Origin: Hericium rajendrae
Taxonomy: Eukaryota; Basidiomycota; Agaricomycetes; Russulales; Hericiaceae
DNA: 64,000 bases
Reading direction: 5' to 3'
NCBI GenBank assembly: GCA_033439255.1
Contig: JAVRDV010000017.1
Coordinates: 248,001 to 312,000 of the forward strand
Shown: in pieces, positions 61,483-64,000 of the stretch
Layout of the letters: the number at the start of each line of letters is the position of its first letter
Position numbering within the stretch: position 1 is the stretch's first letter
Translations under genes and position numbers: made by a program
The notes under the pieces: model-generated
What the model saw: the letters and a program-made list of their open reading frames with translations, nothing else
The model's database searches: none
What the model was told of the DNA's origin: nothing

Positions 61483-64000
61483 CTATGCTACAGCGTGCTG
61501 TTTGGCATGCTTCAGCATCACGTCTCCCATCCCGCCCCATGCCTCCTGCCCTTCCTTCAGCCCGCATGCCTCCCGCCATGTCCGCACGCCTCCCGCCACG
61601 TCCGCACGCCTCCCGTCACATCCATGTGCTGCCCATCATGTCCGCGCGCTGCTCGCCATGCCCGCGCGCTGCCTGCCATCACAGCGCCTCCTGCCATCAC
61701 ACGCGCCACCCGCTACAGGCACAGTGCATCTCCCATCACCATCGCTCATTGCCAACATGGCTATGGATGTCAGTTCGTGCGGGGTGTTGGACGCGCGTGC
61801 CTGTATCGCATGCAGATGCTGGGTATTGCACAGACTGGGCACTACGGGCTGATAGGCTGGAAAATTTGTGCTTGGGTGGATCACGCGGGAATGCTGGATG
61901 TTGTCGGGAGTACCAGGTAATGCTGCATGAGTGCTGAGTGCTACATGCATGCATGACATGCAGGGCTACTGCCACACATGCCGCCACTCAGCCGAGCGGG
62001 CATGCTCGGTGTTGCTAGGAGCATGTGGCATGGGGATCTTGCGTGGCTGCTGTTGTAGAATGCACGTGGTGAGTGGTGGGATGGCAGAAGTGTGCGGGAC
62101 ATGCACAGACACGTGCAGAGGGAAGTGGAGAGGAGCGAAGCCAGAAGGATGTGCGCGGAGGGTGAAAGGCACACGCGAAGGGTGGAAGACATGGGAAATT
62201 GAAGGTGCGCATGGAGGCGAGGGCAGGCGGGGGACATAGACTATAGAGGGGGTGAAGGGAGAGGTATGACAAAGAGCCATGTTCGCATCTGTGATGCAGC
62301 TCGGATACTGCCGATGGCCGGTGGCTTCCTCGAGCTGCCCAAAACTCAACAAGAGGGTATCGTGCAAGCTTCAACATAGCTTGTTCTACATATTGATTCT
62401 AAGCAAAACAAATGTTGTTGATGATGAGAATGTATGGTGGAAGTATTGATTTTTTTGAAAGTGGGTTTGGGTGTGGAATGTCACAATACATAGGTTTTCA
62501 GGGTATGGATCACGAAAAACAGCAATTCTGAATAAGATCCTAAGGATCTAACCAGTCAGAAATTACTGAAAATTGCAGACATGGCTTATAATTATGCTCC
62601 AACCCATTTGTCTATGCCGATAGACCGAACATGGTTTGTTTATTCCGAGCTCAGGGTTCAAAGACTATCGTACTGTATCAGCGCTTATCCAGCGCTAGCA
62701 CGACGTGTCCGCCGTCGACGTACATACTTGTTACTCTGACAGTCCGCATGCAGCATACCTATACATATTGACTGCAACGCATCAATGAGGCTCAATAACC
62801 TCTATTTGTAAGTCATTCCTTTCCCTTTCGTATATCCACTCTTTTTAATGACACGCTGCTCACTTAGAACTCAATTCACAATGTTGTAAGCCCAGGCACA
62901 ATGCTGCCGCCTCCTGAGCTGCGGTGCTCGGCCCTCCTCATCCCCACTCCACATTGCCACCAGCATCCACAATTGGTGAGTTCTCTTCTGCATTCCCATA
63001 ACTAGTTTTACTAAAATATTGGTGCTTGCTTTAGGCTTAGAACACGAGGGCATCGCGGCATGCTCTGCTATATAACACCGCTGCCTGGCCTTCCAGAACA
63101 CGTCCTCCCCCCCCTTGTGCTTGCAAACAGCACTCAATCTCTCCGACCCTCACATGCGATGTTCGCATCGGAAGAAAGGCATCGCGCTTGCAAACGCACA
63201 CCATCAGAGTGTGGGGGAAGCACTCATCCACATCTGCATCCTACCCCATGCCGTAACCAGCACGCACCATGCACGGACGAGCAGCAGCATCGCACCGCAC
63301 TGTACGTGCCGAAGCAGCACTGGTGCTGCACACTCGCTTGTGCATAGCAGGAGTCTCGTGCACATCCGAGCAGAATGGATGTGTGCAGTGAGTAGCCTGT
63401 GCATTCAATAAGGTATCGTGCATGCATGCTACAAGCGCTTTAGGATCTCGTGCCATGTATCACATACCACTGGAAGCTCACTCACCCAACAGGTGAGCCC
63501 ACATGCTTCAACCCTCAACCCTCCGTGCACGCATCGGTAGCTACGGGAATGCCAGCAGCTGGGCCGTTCCGCTACATATGTACACAAGTGCGCTGTGCCA
63601 CATGGCCCAGATTTCCATCCTACGTGTCCACCACAGCACGCTGTGGCCATGTGCCAGCACGTGTGGCAGGTGTGTACCGGGAGTGGGAGCTAGCACGCAG
63701 TGAGCGCGAGCAGATACTGGGAACGGGATGCAGCCACCCATGGTGAACGCTCTGTAGCAAGCGTATGACGAGTTGTCGCACGGCATGCATGCAGTGCGTG
63801 CCTGGCTAAGGTGTGAGCATGGCGGGATCAGGTACAGTGGGGGCGGGCATGGCAGGAATTGGGGGCGGGCATGGCAGGAATGGACCCATCAGGATCGGAT
63901 GCATAACGGTGGCCAGAGCAGGCACGCCATGGGTGCGAGGGCAGCACAGATGGGCTGTGGTCGAAAGTAGCGTGTGGAGCGAGTGCAGGGCAAAGGGAGG
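61483..64000. other. No supported gene
   Basis: From 61490 to 62380 and 63050 to 64000 the sequence is GC-rich, with many overlapping low-complexity frames (Cys/Pro/His/Arg). A GCCTCCCGCCACGTCCGCAC-like unit is loosely repeated at 61560-61680. The stretch at 62380-62880 is AT-rich and empty. I see no domain, RNA gene or element boundary. Confidence 0.5.

Overview
The window looks like a transposon-dense, probably heterochromatic stretch of a mushroom-forming basidiomycete (Agaricomycete) genome. The evidence is short GT-AG introns of about 50-90 bp, two KDZ-type transposase remnants, two remnants of a zinc-ribbon (DUF6729-like) transposase family, a chromodomain Ty3/gypsy element, and the absence of any recognisable host housekeeping gene. 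Family names come from my own reading of motifs; no database was searched.

Layout. 1-2.4 kb: no supported gene. 2.4-5.3 kb: pieces of an inverted-repeat element around a decayed Tc1/mariner-like transposon with 97-bp TIRs (3301-4725). 5.8-8.7 kb (minus): a spliced, decayed DUF6729-like transposase gene. 9.5-15.4 kb: a giant palindrome; each arm of about 2.7 kb carries a unique end, exactly 19 copies of a 44-bp satellite and about 1.3 kb of a 20-bp satellite, around a 460-bp AT-rich core. 17.2-17.8 kb: a GC-rich repeat whose inverted copy lies at 58.4-59.0 kb. 17.8-20.3 kb (+): the C-terminal half of a second DUF6729-like transposase with two nonsense codons. 20.6-22.6 kb (minus): a spliced multicopy-type gene of unknown function. 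22.7-26.2 kb: diverged tandem repeats, a hairpin, a minisatellite and an acidic ORF. 26.7-27.4 kb (minus): KDZ C-terminal fragment. 27.5-33.3 kb: a full-length Ty1/copia element with 463-bp LTRs and an ATATG target duplication. 33.3-36.8 kb: GC-rich, nothing recognised. 36.9-38.75 kb (minus): a KDZ transposase remnant whose coding sequence abuts a gypsy LTR.

38.75-58.26 kb is a nested pair. Gypsy A (+, 423-bp LTRs, gag and a 1368-residue pol with chromodomain) carries a second LTR element, Gypsy B (minus, 40782-53178), inserted in its gag. Gypsy B contains, between its integrase and its 3' LTR and on the opposite strand, a cassette of two spliced non-retroviral genes (41999-44894), flanked by a duplicated polypurine-tract sequence. 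This antisense cassette is the most unusual coding content of the window. 58.9-61.2 kb (minus): a gag-protease remnant of a third gypsy lineage. 61.5-64 kb: no supported gene.

The elements form an insertion history: Gypsy B entered Gypsy A, Gypsy A entered or abutted a KDZ gene, and the copia element entered a small dispersed repeat beside another KDZ fragment. Nonsense codons and LTR differences are almost all C-to-T or G-to-A, suggesting methylation-linked or RIP-like decay. The palindromic satellite and the two-gene antisense cassette are the parts least explained by ordinary transposon annotation.
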